Source: Parvibaculum sp.
GTDB taxonomy: Bacteria; Pseudomonadota; Alphaproteobacteria; Parvibaculales; Parvibaculaceae
Length of the DNA stretch: 63,043 nucleotides
Assembly (NCBI RefSeq): GCF_002684405.1
Contig: NZ_NYVD01000145.1
Span: forward strand, 1 to 63,043
Direction: 5' to 3'
Below are positions 37,785 through 46,749 of the stretch, one piece after another; position 1 is the stretch's first letter; each line of letters begins with the position of its first letter. The position numbers and the translations under genes are program-made. The notes below the pieces were generated by a model, which saw nothing but the letters and a program-made list of their open reading frames with translations, searched no databases and was not told the DNA's origin.

Positions 37785-38525
37785 TCACCGGCCTTTGCCG
37801 CCCTCGTCCATCTGCTTCTTGTCGAGATACATCCGCGCATCCGCCCGCGAAAGCGCCGTATCCGGATTATCCTCGCCGCCAAAGGACGTGGCGCCCACGG
37901 ATACCGATACCGGAATGGCGACGCCTTCATAATTGAAAGGCTCCGCGCCGATCAGCGCCTTCAGCTCACGCGCCTTGGCCTGCGTATTCTTTTCATCCGT
38001 ATGCGCAAGAAGAACGGCGATCTCGTCGCCACCCAGCCTGCCCATGATGTCGGTGTCCCTGATATGGGCCGCCGTCTGCGAGGCCACGAATTTCAACACA
38101 CCATCGCCTGCCGCATGGCCATGGAGGTCGTTGATTTCCTTGAAACGGTCGATGTCGAGATAGACGATCCCCGCCGTATCCCCATAGCGTTTGCCCATGG
38201 CGACGACGCGGCCGATCTCCCGGACGAAGGCCCGGCGGTTCAGCACAGGGATCAGCGGGTCGTGGTCGGCCAGATGTTCCGCTTCGCGCAGACGCTTCTG
38301 TATTTCCGACACGTTGCGGCGAAGCTCTTCCACCTCCTGCATGAGGCCCATCAGGGCATCTCGCACTTTCGGGGTCAGCTCTTCCTCAGGGATACCCAGC
38401 ACCTGGACGCTGTCTTGCACACGGCGCACCGCAGCCGCCCGCCCGTCGTTGTCCGACGCGGCGGAAGCTGCGCTTCGCGAGCGTGAAGTCGTCGGCCGGG
38501 TAGACCCTATGCCGCCCAGTTTCAT
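37785..38525 (-). CDS. Soluble diguanylate cyclase (GGDEF protein)
   Basis: 246 residues without membrane segments. A Ser/Ala/Arg-rich N-terminus and a short coiled coil (about 58-85) precede the GGDEF domain (about 85-240). The active-site motif is GGDEI (165-169) with metal Asp in VYLDIDRFKEIND; an inhibitory I-site RDTD (156-159) lies exactly five residues before it. Expected to make cyclic di-GMP with product inhibition. GGAGG precedes the ATG. Ile in place of Phe is tolerated in active enzymes. Confidence 0.9.
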   Translation of the reverse strand: MKLGGIGSTRPTTSRSRSAASAASDNDGRAAAVRRVQDSVQVLGIPEEELTPKVRDALMGLMQEVEELRRNVSEIQKRLREAEHLADHDPLIPVLNRRAFVREIGRVVAMGKRYGDTAGIVYLDIDRFKEINDLHGHAAGDGVLKFVASQTAAHIRDTDIMGRLGGDEIAVLLAHTDEKNTQAKARELKALIGAEPFNYEGVAIPVSVSVGATSFGGEDNPDTALSRADARMYLDKKQMDEGGKGR

Positions 38526-38711
38526 CGCGGTGCCTCCGAGCCCCTGTGATGGCCTGCTATCCCCTGAAAATGCCACTTCTGATTGCACATTTCCATAATT
38601 CCCGGGTGGCAAAACCTCCACGTCGGTCCGAATCTTGTCAAAGACGTCTCCATGCCTATACTCCCCGCCTTTCCGCGCGGCAAATAGCGCCGCCAGCGCA
38701 ACGGACAGAAA

Positions 38712-39227
38712 ATGGCTGTATCGGGCTCCACAGACAAAGATCCGGCCGAAAGCCCCCTTGTCGGCATCATCATGGGAAGCCAGTCCGACTGGCCGACCAT
38801 GAAGAACGCCGCCGACATTCTGGAGGCGCTCGGCATCCCTCACGAGGCCCGGATCGTCTCCGCACACCGCACCCCGGACCGCATGTACGACTATGCGCGC
38901 ACAGCGCGCGACCGCGGTCTCAAGGTCATCATAGCAGGCGCAGGCGGCGCGGCCCATCTGCCCGGCATGACGGCCTCGCTCACGCCGCTGCCGGTTTTCG
39001 GCGTGCCTGTGCAAAGCCGCGCGCTGTCGGGCCAGGACAGCCTTCTGTCCATCGTGCAAATGCCCGGCGGCATTCCGGTCGGCACGCTCGCCATCGGCGA
39101 TGCGGGCGCCAAGAACGCCGCCTTGCTGGCCGCCGCCGTGCTGGCGCTGAACGACGACGCCCTGGCGGCCCGCCTCGACGAATACCGGGCGAAGCAATCG
39201 GCCTCCATCGGCGACGCACCGGCCTGA
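38712..39227 (+). CDS. purE: N5-carboxyaminoimidazole ribonucleotide mutase PurE
   Basis: 171 residues. [12 protein letters not shown], the catalytic His in [10 protein letters not shown], and [14 protein letters not shown] are class I PurE signatures. It converts N5-CAIR to CAIR in purine synthesis together with PurK, which starts 3 bases after its stop. Confidence 0.97.
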   Translation: MAVSGSTDKDPAESPLVGIIMGSQSDWPTMKNAADILEALGIPHEARIVSAHRTPDRMYDYARTARDRGLKVIIAGAGGAAHLPGMTASLTPLPVFGVPVQSRALSGQDSLLSIVQMPGGIPVGTLAIGDAGAKNAALLAAAVLALNDDALAARLDEYRAKQSASIGDAPA

Positions 39228-39230
39228 GCC

Positions 39231-40373
39231 ATGAACCGCACCGTCAACGCTTCGACAGGAGAGCCGGTCGCCCCGGGCGGCTGCATCGGCATTCTGGGCG
39301 GCGGCCAGCTCGGCCGCATGCTCGCCACCGCCGCCACAGAACTCGGCCTCACCGTGCATGTCTATTGCCCGGACGAGAACTCTCCCGCCTTCGACGTGGC
39401 CGCCGAAAAGACGGTCGCCGCCTATGACGATGCGGAAGCCCTTGCCCGCTTCGCCGACAATGTCGATGTGGTGACCTACGAATTCGAGAATGTGCCGGCC
39501 GAAACGGTTCGTATCCTGACGGAACACGCGCCCGTGCGCCCCGGCGCGCTGGCGCTGGCGACGGCGCAGGACCGTCTGGCGGAGAAAACCTTCATCGCCG
39601 AACAGGGCATCCGCACCGCCCCCTTCCGCGCCGTCGACGATGCGGCGGGCCTTGCTCAGGCCATCGCCGATCTCGGCACGCCCTCCATCCTGAAGACGCG
39701 CCGTTTCGGCTATGACGGCAAGGGCCAGACCCGGATCGAGGCGGGCCCCGCGCCACAAGCCGCCCTCGACGAGATCGGCAACGCCCCCGCCATTCTGGAA
39801 GGCTTCGTTCCTTTCGAGCGGGAAATCTCCGTCATCGTCGCCCGCGGGCAGGACGGCGCCATCGCCGCCTACGACCCGGTGGAGAACATCCACAAGAACC
39901 ACATACTGGACCGCAGCTTTGCCCCCGCCACGCTGACGCCCGGGATCGCTGCCGAGGCCATCGAAATCGCCTCGACGTTGGTCCGCGAGCTGGATTATGT
40001 GGGCGTGATGGGCGTGGAACTCTTCCTGCTGCCGCCCGATGGCAAGGGCGACAAGGACCGTCTCCTCGTCAATGAAATCGCCCCCCGCGTCCATAATTCC
40101 GGTCACTGGACCATGGATGCCTGCCTTGTCGGACAGTTCGAACAGCATGTCCGGGCCATTTGCGGCTGGCCGTTAGGCTCCGCCGCCCGCCATAGCGACG
40201 CGGTGATGACCAATCTGATTGGAGAGGATGCCGCCGACTGGACGGCGCTTGCCGCCGACCCGGGCTACGCCATCCACCTCTATGGAAAGGCGGAAATCCG
40301 GGCGGGCCGGAAAATGGGACATGTCACCCGGCTTTTCCCGATCGGAGAGCGCCCCGCGGTAACGCCGAATTAA
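39231..40373 (+). CDS. purK: N5-carboxyaminoimidazole ribonucleotide synthase PurK
   Basis: 380-residue ATP-grasp enzyme. N-terminal GILGGGQLGRMLA, ATP-grasp region SILKTRRFGYDGKGQ, EGFVPFEREISVI, and the metal-binding LVNEIAPRVHNSGHWT. It carboxylates AIR with bicarbonate and ATP. Purine operon purE-purK; no other pur genes are adjacent. Confidence 0.97.
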   Translation: MNRTVNASTGEPVAPGGCIGILGGGQLGRMLATAATELGLTVHVYCPDENSPAFDVAAEKTVAAYDDAEALARFADNVDVVTYEFENVPAETVRILTEHAPVRPGALALATAQDRLAEKTFIAEQGIRTAPFRAVDDAAGLAQAIADLGTPSILKTRRFGYDGKGQTRIEAGPAPQAALDEIGNAPAILEGFVPFEREISVIVARGQDGAIAAYDPVENIHKNHILDRSFAPATLTPGIAAEAIEIASTLVRELDYVGVMGVELFLLPPDGKGDKDRLLVNEIAPRVHNSGHWTMDACLVGQFEQHVRAICGWPLGSAARHSDAVMTNLIGEDAADWTALAADPGYAIHLYGKAEIRAGRKMGHVTRLFPIGERPAVTPN

Positions 40374-40469
40374 CCTCGATTTTTCAATGTGGTTTTTCGG
40401 TCCCGGTTCGGGATGCCACTAAAACGCGCAACCCGCGCGACGCTCGCGGGAATGGCGGGGTAACGGGCT

Positions 40470-41084
40470 ATGGAATACGCCCATTTGACGGGCAAAAGAG
40501 ACGCCGCCTTCCAGGCTTTCATGACGGAGTACGCTCCCTATGAAGCAGGAAGCACCTCGACGCCTTCCTTCGACACCCCGTCTTTTCGGATATTGATGGA
40601 GTGCTGGCGCGAAAGCGCCGGGGGAGACATTCTTCCCGAAGGGCGCGAGCTCCAGCTTTCCAAACTGGCTCCCTGGATGCCGGATATGAGCAAATTGACG
40701 CTCGAAGGACCGTTCGAAATCCGCTACCGGCTGGTGGGAACGCGCGCCTGCGAACGTCTGGGCATGGACCCGACCGGCAAGAACCTCTACGAGATGATGG
40801 ACCCGTCCATCCGCGACACCATCGCCAGAAGCTTCGCCGAGACGGTGACGCGCCCCTGCGGCTTTTACGGACGCTACGAGAACGTGAACAAATCGGGACG
40901 GCACAGCGCGATCCAGAGCCTCTATCTGCCGCTGAAACCCCTGCCGGACGGGACGCCGAAGGTCATCGGCATGCACGCGCCCGGCGAGATGATCGACTAC
41001 AAGAGCCCGCCGGAAAGCGCGGCCATTGCGACCGCGATCACTGAATTCACCTGGATCGATCTCGGCTTCGGCACCCCCTATTAG
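40470..41084 (+). CDS. PAS-domain protein (PF07310 type)
   Basis: 204 residues. One PAS-like domain (about 35-185): SFRILMECWRESAGGDILPEG, LAPWMPDMSKLTLEG, FEIRYRLVGTRACERLGMDPTGKNLYEMM, YENVNKSGRHSAIQSLYLPL. The family is large in alphaproteobacteria, usually without an attached output domain, and its role is unknown. The same type of fold senses ligands. It stands alone with a short promoter gap after purK. Confidence 0.8.
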   Translation: MEYAHLTGKRDAAFQAFMTEYAPYEAGSTSTPSFDTPSFRILMECWRESAGGDILPEGRELQLSKLAPWMPDMSKLTLEGPFEIRYRLVGTRACERLGMDPTGKNLYEMMDPSIRDTIARSFAETVTRPCGFYGRYENVNKSGRHSAIQSLYLPLKPLPDGTPKVIGMHAPGEMIDYKSPPESAAIATAITEFTWIDLGFGTPY

Positions 41085-41099
41085 GGAGGGCCCGGCACC

Positions 41100-41762
41100 T
41101 TATCCGCGCGTGCCGGGATAGCGCAGGCGGCCCATCAGCCCGACGGGATCGGGCAGCTTCTCCGCAATCCCGCGCAGGCCGGCCTTGGCCTTTTCGATCC
41201 GCATCACATCCTCGATGCGACGGTCGAGAAACGCCCATGTGCTGGAGAAGCCTTCCGTTTCATCGCCCAGCCAGTGCAGCGTCACCGCCGAATAGACGGC
41301 GGCCAGAATGGCCCGCTTGGTATAGAAATTGAAATCGGCGGAGGTGTCGCCGACCGCCCGCCAGATGGCATCGACCGTCCGGTAGAGCGAGCGCGGCCCC
41401 AGCGCGCCGGCCACGGGCAGCGCGGCATAGCTCACGGCGCGGCGCAGCGCCTCGCGATGATCCGCATCGGCCTCGATCCGGCTGCGCACTGCGAGCGTCA
41501 CCTTTTCGCGGATCTTCATATTGTCGAGGCCGCGGCCGGCCAGCGTCTCCGCCATGCGGCGGTCGCCATCGGCCAGGAAATAGTCGATGAGATCGTTCAC
41601 GCCGCCGGGAAAGGCAACGCGCATCGCCTCATGACCGATCCCCGCCTCCTGCGCCGCCTGACGCATCACGGCGGGCGTCCATCCGTCGAACGCCACATGC
41701 GGCAGGGCCGCTTTCAATATGGCGGCGCGGTTCTTGTCCTTCGACGTCATCTTTTCAGGCAT
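41100..41762 (-). CDS. COQ9 family protein
   Basis: 220 residues with a TetR-like helical fold. N-terminal RAAILKAALPHVAFDGWTP resembles a TetR HTH but is not basic enough for DNA binding; the C-terminal part (SADFNFYTKRAILAAVYSAVTLHWL) matches the COQ9 domain. COQ9 proteins bind lipids and support the hydroxylase COQ7 in ubiquinone synthesis. Its start overlaps the def stop by 8 bases (or begins 5 bases after it if the ATG at 41750 is used). Confidence 0.88.
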   Translation of the reverse strand: MPEKMTSKDKNRAAILKAALPHVAFDGWTPAVMRQAAQEAGIGHEAMRVAFPGGVNDLIDYFLADGDRRMAETLAGRGLDNMKIREKVTLAVRSRIEADADHREALRRAVSYAALPVAGALGPRSLYRTVDAIWRAVGDTSADFNFYTKRAILAAVYSAVTLHWLGDETEGFSSTWAFLDRRIEDVMRIEKAKAGLRGIAEKLPDPVGLMGRLRYPGTRG

Positions 41763-42333
41763 CCCGTTCGTCCGGCTCCCGTTCCTGCGCCAGGTCCAGC
41801 CAGTGCTTCGCCTCGCTCTCGAAAATCAGCTTCGACAGATCGTCCATCCGCTGAGGATAGAGAATACCGTCCAGATGGTCGCATTCATGCTGCACGACAC
41901 GGGCATGAAACCCCCGCGCCTCGCGCTCGATGGTCTCGCCCCTGGGCGTCACCCCGCGATAGGCGATATGGGTGGATCGCGGCACGAGCCCGCGAAGACC
42001 GGGAACCGACAGGCACCCCTCCCAGCCCTCTTCGGTGCCCGGGCTCATGATCTCGATCTCCGGGTTCACCAGCACGGTAAGGGGCGCGGTATGGTCGAAC
42101 TGCTCTTCTTCATCCACGCCTTCCGGCGCGCGCTCCGGCGGTGCCTGAAAGACGACGATCCGCCAGGGCTCATGCACCTGCGGGGCGGCGAGACCGGCGC
42201 CATTGGCGTCGATCATGGTCTCGATCATGTCGCGCACCAGCGTCCGTACCTCCTCGGAGGTCGGATCGGGAACCTTTTCGGCCTTCCGGGCGAGCACCGG
42301 ATGGCCCATACGGGCGATCTTGCGAATGGCCAT
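41755..42333 (-). CDS. def: Peptide deformylase
   Basis: 192 residues. All three metal-site motifs are present: GAGLAAPQ (45-52), EGCLS, and QHECDHLDG (HExxH type with Cys at the variable position). It removes the formyl group from nascent proteins. The ATG at 42333 (MAIRKIARMG) fits family length. Divergent from rpsU. Confidence 0.97.
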   Translation of the reverse strand: MAIRKIARMGHPVLARKAEKVPDPTSEEVRTLVRDMIETMIDANGAGLAAPQVHEPWRIVVFQAPPERAPEGVDEEEQFDHTAPLTVLVNPEIEIMSPGTEEGWEGCLSVPGLRGLVPRSTHIAYRGVTPRGETIEREARGFHARVVQHECDHLDGILYPQRMDDLSKLIFESEAKHWLDLAQEREPDERDA

Positions 42334-42510
42334 GCCGCGAATATGTAAGCTGCGCCCCCTTCCGGCAAGTCGGGCATTTCGACGCTTTTCGTCGATGCTT
42401 TTGAGGGCCAGTGTGGACAAACCCCGATTCTTTTGATACTTAAGCCCCCTGTCGCGGGCCCTGAAAACGGGTCCGCGACTAACTTATTGAACCATAAGCA
42501 GGATTTTCTC

Positions 42511-42726
42511 GTGCAGGTACTCGTCCGCGACAACAATGTCGATCAGGCCATGAAGGCCCTGAAGAAGAAGCTTCAGCGCGAGGGTGTTTTCCGCGAAATG
42601 AAGCTGCGGAACTTCTACGAGAAGCCCTCCGAGAAGCGCGCTCGCGAAAAGGCGGAAGCCATTCGCCGTGCCCGTAAGCTCGCTCGTAAGCGCGCCCAGC
42701 GTGAAGCCGGCATCGGCCGCAAATAA
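42511..42726 (+). CDS. rpsU: 30S ribosomal protein S21
   Basis: 71 residues: [40 protein letters not shown], then a basic tail. The start is a GTG at 42511 with AGGA eight bases upstream; upstream in-frame codons do not belong to S21. S21 binds near the anti-Shine-Dalgarno of 16S rRNA. Confidence 0.96.
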   Translation: MQVLVRDNNVDQAMKALKKKLQREGVFREMKLRNFYEKPSEKRAREKAEAIRRARKLARKRAQREAGIGRK

Positions 42727-42752
42727 GAAATTCGATCCGTCAGGATCAAGCG

Positions 42753-42783
42753 AAAACGCCCCCGGATTTCCGGGGGCGTTTTT
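42753..42783 (+). terminator. Rho-independent terminator of rpsU
   Basis: 13-base arms AAAACGCCCCCGG (42753-42765) and the complement at 42770-42782, with a 4-base loop and T-run. The A-rich 5' side also gives a T-run on the minus strand, so it can stop the convergent oxygenase transcript too. Confidence 0.92.
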
Positions 42784-42785
42784 GT

Positions 42786-43856
42786 TTATCCGTTACCCGT
42801 CACGCGCTTCAGGTAGCGATGAAAATGCCAGAGGCCCCGCTCCAGATGGCTGAGCGGGCCGGCCGCCGCCGCCGGGCTTGAAAGCCCCGCCTGCACCCCG
42901 TCGCAAACGGCAATGTCCTCGATATGGATATGGCGCAGCACCTCCGCGGTACCCGCAACAAGTTCGGCATCGGAGGCTTCCGGCTCCTTCATCAGAATAT
43001 TGATCGTGAGGTCGAAACTGGCCTCGTCGCGGATATCGAGCCGATACCAGACGGCAGACGTCGTTTCGCCGCGCAGCACGACCAGAAGGAAGGCGGGAAA
43101 GCCGACATAGACAGAGAACGGGTCCGCGCCCTCGACCGGCGGATTTTCCAGCGCCGTAAAATTCGTGCCCTCCGGCAGCTCCGGCACATAGGTGCCGAAC
43201 GCGGGATTGCTCTGCTGCAGGCTTTCCGCATGCGGGCCTATATGGTGGTAGGACTCGATGAAGTTCTCCACCAGCACTTTCCAGTTCCAGGGCGAGGGAA
43301 AGGTCAGGGAGCTGACGATGCGCATATCGGCAAGCCCGTCCTCCGCGACCAGCGGCATAAGCCCTTCCAGAGCGGCGGCAAGCGGCGCGGCCTCCATATC
43401 GAGATTGACGAAGACGAAGCCCTCCCAGACATCGACCGGAAAGGACGGCAGGCCGCATTTGCCTTGATCGAACGCCTCCGACCGCTCCATGGCGGGGGCG
43501 GAGAGAAGCCGTCCATCGAGCCCATAGCGCCAGAGATGATAGGGACAGGTGAAGGCTTTCACATTGCCCTCGCCCTCCGCCACGGGCATGGAGCGATGAC
43601 GGCAGACCCGCGACAGCGCATGGAGAGCGCCCTCCTCATCGCGCGACAGGATGAGCGGCACGCCCGCCAGATCGAGCGTCAGAAAATCGCCCGCTTCGGC
43701 GAGTTGCTCGACCCGCGCCACCGGCATCCACTGGCGCCGGAAGATCCTGTCCGTTTCCGCTTCGAAGACCGCCTTGTCCCGAAAAGCCGCAGGCGGCAAC
43801 GACATCGCCGTTTCCATCCTGTCCGACACACCTGAATAGACATTCGTTCCCGACAT
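42786..43856 (-). CDS. Rieske-type oxygenase alpha subunit (choline monooxygenase/GbcA-like)
   Basis: 356 residues. Rieske domain (about 40-145) with ligands Cys85, His87 (CRHRS) and Cys104, His107 (CPYH). Mononuclear-iron domain with NWKVLVENFIESYHHIGPH supplying Glu, His204 and His209. The C-terminal VQAGLSS...LERGLWHFHRYL pattern resembles choline monooxygenase, glycine-betaine and stachydrine demethylases, so an N-demethylase or aliphatic hydroxylase is as likely as an aromatic ring enzyme. No ferredoxin reductase is adjacent. Controlled by the divergent TetR through tandem operators. Confidence 0.88.
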   Translation of the reverse strand: MSGTNVYSGVSDRMETAMSLPPAAFRDKAVFEAETDRIFRRQWMPVARVEQLAEAGDFLTLDLAGVPLILSRDEEGALHALSRVCRHRSMPVAEGEGNVKAFTCPYHLWRYGLDGRLLSAPAMERSEAFDQGKCGLPSFPVDVWEGFVFVNLDMEAAPLAAALEGLMPLVAEDGLADMRIVSSLTFPSPWNWKVLVENFIESYHHIGPHAESLQQSNPAFGTYVPELPEGTNFTALENPPVEGADPFSVYVGFPAFLLVVLRGETTSAVWYRLDIRDEASFDLTINILMKEPEASDAELVAGTAEVLRHIHIEDIAVCDGVQAGLSSPAAAAGPLSHLERGLWHFHRYLKRVTGNG

Positions 43857-43874
43857 CACGCCAATCCCTCAAAA

Positions 43875-43910
43875 TAAGTCATATGACCTAAATTAAGTCA
43901 ATCGACCTAA
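43875..43910. promoter_or_regulatory. Tandem TetR-type operator
   Basis: Two 17-base near-identical dyads, TAAGTCATATGACCTAA (43875-43891) and TAAGTCAATCGACCTAA (43894-43910), 19 bases apart centre to centre, about two helical turns. They lie between divergent oxygenase and TetR genes. Confidence 0.8.
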
Positions 43911-43917
43911 TTGTCAA
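43890..43917 (-). promoter_or_regulatory. Promoter of the Rieske oxygenase gene
   Basis: Minus strand TTGACA (43912-43917) and TAATTT (43890-43895) with a 16-base spacer. One operator copy fills the spacer, and the other covers the start region, an arrangement expected for repression. Confidence 0.65.
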
Positions 43918-43936
43918 CACGGGCTATGCTGGCGGC

Positions 43937-44557
43937 ATGACCGACCCAGCCTCTCCCGCCCCCCTGCCTGCCCGGAATCGCGGCCGCGAGCGCATGGAAA
44001 GCGTGCTGCTCGAGGCGGAGCGGATGATGATCGAGGAAGGCTATTCCGGCCTGACCATGCGCAGGCTGGCCGAGCGTTGCGGCATCGCGCTCGGCAATCT
44101 CCAGTATTATTTCCCGTCGAAATCGGCACTGGTGGCGGCACTTGCGGACCATATCTGCGCACGCCACCGCCAGGCGAGCGAGACATGGCCGGCACAGGAC
44201 GCAGCCCCGGAAGCCGCCTTCGAGGCCCTTATCCGCTATGTGCTGGACGACATCCGGAAGCCCGAAGGCTCCATTCTCTATTGGGAGTTCTGGGCGCTGG
44301 CCGCGCATGACGACCATGCGAAAACGGCCATGGCCGAGCTCTACCAAACCGAACTCGACCTGCTCTCGGAAGCCATCGCCCGGCTGACCCCCGCCCTGCC
44401 GGAGACCCAAATCCGCCACCGCGCCGAAATCATAGTCGGCATGCTGGAAGGCAGCGGCCTGATGATCGGCCCCGGCCGCCCGCATGCCGAAACCCCCGGG
44501 CCGCTGATGGAAGAAATCATCGCCGCCGCGCTGGCAGTCGCAACGCGGCCTGCGTAA
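43937..44557 (+). CDS. TetR family transcriptional regulator
   Basis: 206 residues. N-terminal HTH: LLEAERMMIEEGYSGLTMRR, LAERCGIALGNLQYYFPSKSAL (about 25-65). The C-terminal ligand-binding part (about 80-205) has a single Trp-rich stretch ILYWEFWALAAHDD. It is divergent from the Rieske oxygenase, whose promoter carries two matching dyads, so it likely represses that gene and itself until a substrate binds. Inducer unknown. Confidence 0.9.
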   Translation: MTDPASPAPLPARNRGRERMESVLLEAERMMIEEGYSGLTMRRLAERCGIALGNLQYYFPSKSALVAALADHICARHRQASETWPAQDAAPEAAFEALIRYVLDDIRKPEGSILYWEFWALAAHDDHAKTAMAELYQTELDLLSEAIARLTPALPETQIRHRAEIIVGMLEGSGLMIGPGRPHAETPGPLMEEIIAAALAVATRPA

Positions 44558-44651
44558 AAGCCACGCCGGTTGCAAAAAAGCTCCCGTATTTACGTTTGCC
44601 TCCCGCCTTTTCACGTCCCAGAGTTCTTCAAGAAATAGCCGGGAGGAGGCT

Positions 44652-46256
44652 ATGAGCGATACTGAACCAGACATGGTCCTGGCCGCGCGTCTGAAAGATC
44701 TCGCCAGGACGGGACGAAAAATCGTCAGGCTTGAAGGCCGCCAGATCGCACTCTTCCTCTCGGGCGACTGGATCTTCGCCTGCAATAATCGCTGCCCGCA
44801 TGAAGGCTATCCGCTGGCGGAAGGCAGCCTGTCGGAAACCTCTTCCGGCTGCACGCTCACCTGCAACTGGCACAACTGGAAATTCGACCTCGCCTCGGGC
44901 AAGACGCTGCTTGGCGGTGACGATCTTCGCGTCTATCCCACAGAACTACGCGGCGAGGAAATCTGGATCGACATCTCGGACCCACCTGCCGAGCATGGCA
45001 GGGCGCAGGCCCTGCATCGTCTCATGGCGGCATCGCATCGCTTCGAGTACGACCGCATGGCGCGCGAGCTGGCCCGCTTCATCAAGCTGGGCGGCGATCC
45101 GCTGGACGCCATCCGCCACGCCCTGGAAGTAGCGTCGCCGCGTTTCGAATTCGGCATGACACATGCCCATCCCGCGGCGGCGGAATGGCTTCGGCTGCGC
45201 GAAACGCACCCCGTTTCCGCAAGTGGGGAAACCGAGCTATTCGTGCCGTTGCTCGAAATCCTTGCTCATCTGAGTTGGGACACGCTGCGGGAGAACGAAT
45301 TCCCCTATCCCGAAGGCACCGCCTCCTTCGATGCCGACCAGCTTGCCGCCGCCATAGAGGAAGAGAACGAGAAAAGAGCGATCAGCCTTGTCCGCACGGC
45401 GTTGAAGACAGGAGCGGACTTCAAGATTCTCCGACCCGCCCTCGCCCGCGCGGCGCTCGCCCACTATGCCGATTTCGGCCATTCGGCAATCTATGTGCAA
45501 AAAGCGGGAACGCTGATCGACCGCCTCGGCGAAAACGCCGCGCCCGCCATCCTCTATCCGCTCATTCGCTCTCTGGTTCTGGCGACGCGGGAAGACCTGA
45601 TCCCCGAGTTCCGCTTCTATGGCGACGCTCTCATGCGATGGGACAGAAAAGGCGAGGAATGCCCGTCGCCGGAAGAGCTACGCTCGGCCTCCATCCGGCA
45701 CGCGCTCGACATGACCGTCAAGGCATCCGCCTTGCCGCCACAGCGTCTTCACGCAGTCCTACTGGAAGCCGCCATGTGGCAGTTCCTGCATTTCGACGCA
45801 AGCCGGCAGGAGCAGACCAGGAATGCCGTGTCGGACAATGTAGGCTGGCTGGACTTCACCCATATGCTCACCTTCGCTCATGCGGTACGCGAACTTTGCG
45901 GCGCCCAGCCCGATCTATGGCCACAAGGCTTGCTGCAAATGGCCTGTTTCATCGGCAGGAACGCCGCTTATACCGATGGCGCGCAAGACGTTTCAGGCTG
46001 GAGCGTTGAAGACCCTGCAGCATTCTTCGAGAGCGAATTGATTGGCATGCTGGATCACGGTCAGACCGAACCGATCGTCTCTGCGCATCTGTTGAAGACG
46101 CTCATGGCCGCGCGCGACGAATGGCTTGAAGACCCGGATGGCGCCCATGTACCGCTTATGCTGGCGGCTGTGAACCGCTTCCTGCACTCGCCGTTGAAGC
46201 GCCGCCATGCGCTGCGTTCCGCCCATCAAGCGCTCGATTTCGTCGCCGACGAGTAG
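44652..46256 (+). CDS. Rieske [2Fe-2S] domain fused to a large helical domain of unknown function
   Basis: 534 residues. Residues 1-108 are a Rieske ferredoxin-like domain: CNNRCPHEGYPL (ligands Cys48, His50) and CNWHNWKFDLASGK (Cys71, His74). Residues 112-534 are mainly alpha-helical with several His/Trp (HYADFGHSAIYVQKAG, LIRSLVLATREDLIPEFRFYG, GWLDFTHMLTFAHAVREL). The repeated GH and FTH/FAH pattern faintly resembles questin-oxidase-like proteins, a guess only. Rieske ferredoxins are usually about 105 residues, so the fusion is notable. GGGAGGAGG lies upstream; the gene is 94 bases after the TetR gene. Confidence 0.75.
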   Translation: MSDTEPDMVLAARLKDLARTGRKIVRLEGRQIALFLSGDWIFACNNRCPHEGYPLAEGSLSETSSGCTLTCNWHNWKFDLASGKTLLGGDDLRVYPTELRGEEIWIDISDPPAEHGRAQALHRLMAASHRFEYDRMARELARFIKLGGDPLDAIRHALEVASPRFEFGMTHAHPAAAEWLRLRETHPVSASGETELFVPLLEILAHLSWDTLRENEFPYPEGTASFDADQLAAAIEEENEKRAISLVRTALKTGADFKILRPALARAALAHYADFGHSAIYVQKAGTLIDRLGENAAPAILYPLIRSLVLATREDLIPEFRFYGDALMRWDRKGEECPSPEELRSASIRHALDMTVKASALPPQRLHAVLLEAAMWQFLHFDASRQEQTRNAVSDNVGWLDFTHMLTFAHAVRELCGAQPDLWPQGLLQMACFIGRNAAYTDGAQDVSGWSVEDPAAFFESELIGMLDHGQTEPIVSAHLLKTLMAARDEWLEDPDGAHVPLMLAAVNRFLHSPLKRRHALRSAHQALDFVADE

Positions 46257-46261
46257 AACTT

Positions 46262-46744
46262 CTAAAGCAGCTTCCGCATGACGCGCTCATAGTCGCCATA
46301 GCCGAGTTCTTCATAGAGGCGGATCGCATTCGCATTGCCGCCCAGCACGCCCAGACGAACCTCGCCAAGCCTGCGCTCGCCTGCACGGTCCTCGATTTCC
46401 TGAATGAGCTGCCGCCCGATCCCCTGCCCGCGCGCATCCGCCGTCACACTCACATCGAGGATCATGGCGTATCGCCGGAATGGCGGGCGAATATAGGCGC
46501 CATTCGCTTCCTCGACGATGTAGCAACCAACCCCCGCGATCCAGCCCTGCCGCTCGGCAACCAGCCATTCGCCGTCATGGCGCTCGACATGGTCCTGCAG
46601 CCAGCCGAAATGCGCCGCTGCCGCGCTCGCATCGGCCCGGTTAGGCTCGATCTGCGATTCCGCATCGTTCAACTCGCCGATAAGGCCGGTCACCGCTTCT
46701 CCGTCCGCCGGAAAAACGGCATTGCGGATAAGGATATCGCTCAC
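46262..46744 (-). CDS. GNAT family N-acetyltransferase
   Basis: 160 residues from a GTG start (MSDILIRNAVFPADGEAV). Acetyl-CoA-binding segment ILDVSVTADARGQGIGRQLIQEIEDRA (Q/RxxGxG/A) and the terminal NANAIRLYEELGYGDYERVM are typical. Substrate unknown. It convergently abuts the Rieske fusion gene and is 5 bases downstream of a DUF6614-like gene. Confidence 0.88.
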   Translation of the reverse strand: MSDILIRNAVFPADGEAVTGLIGELNDAESQIEPNRADASAAAAHFGWLQDHVERHDGEWLVAERQGWIAGVGCYIVEEANGAYIRPPFRRYAMILDVSVTADARGQGIGRQLIQEIEDRAGERRLGEVRLGVLGGNANAIRLYEELGYGDYERVMRKLL

Positions 46745-46749
46745 GAGCC

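Noticed and set aside
37785-40148. Possible 787-residue GGDEF protein reaching back through purE and purK
   Set aside because: The GGDEF protein has a good start with GGAGG at 38525; upstream residues are antisense to purE-purK.
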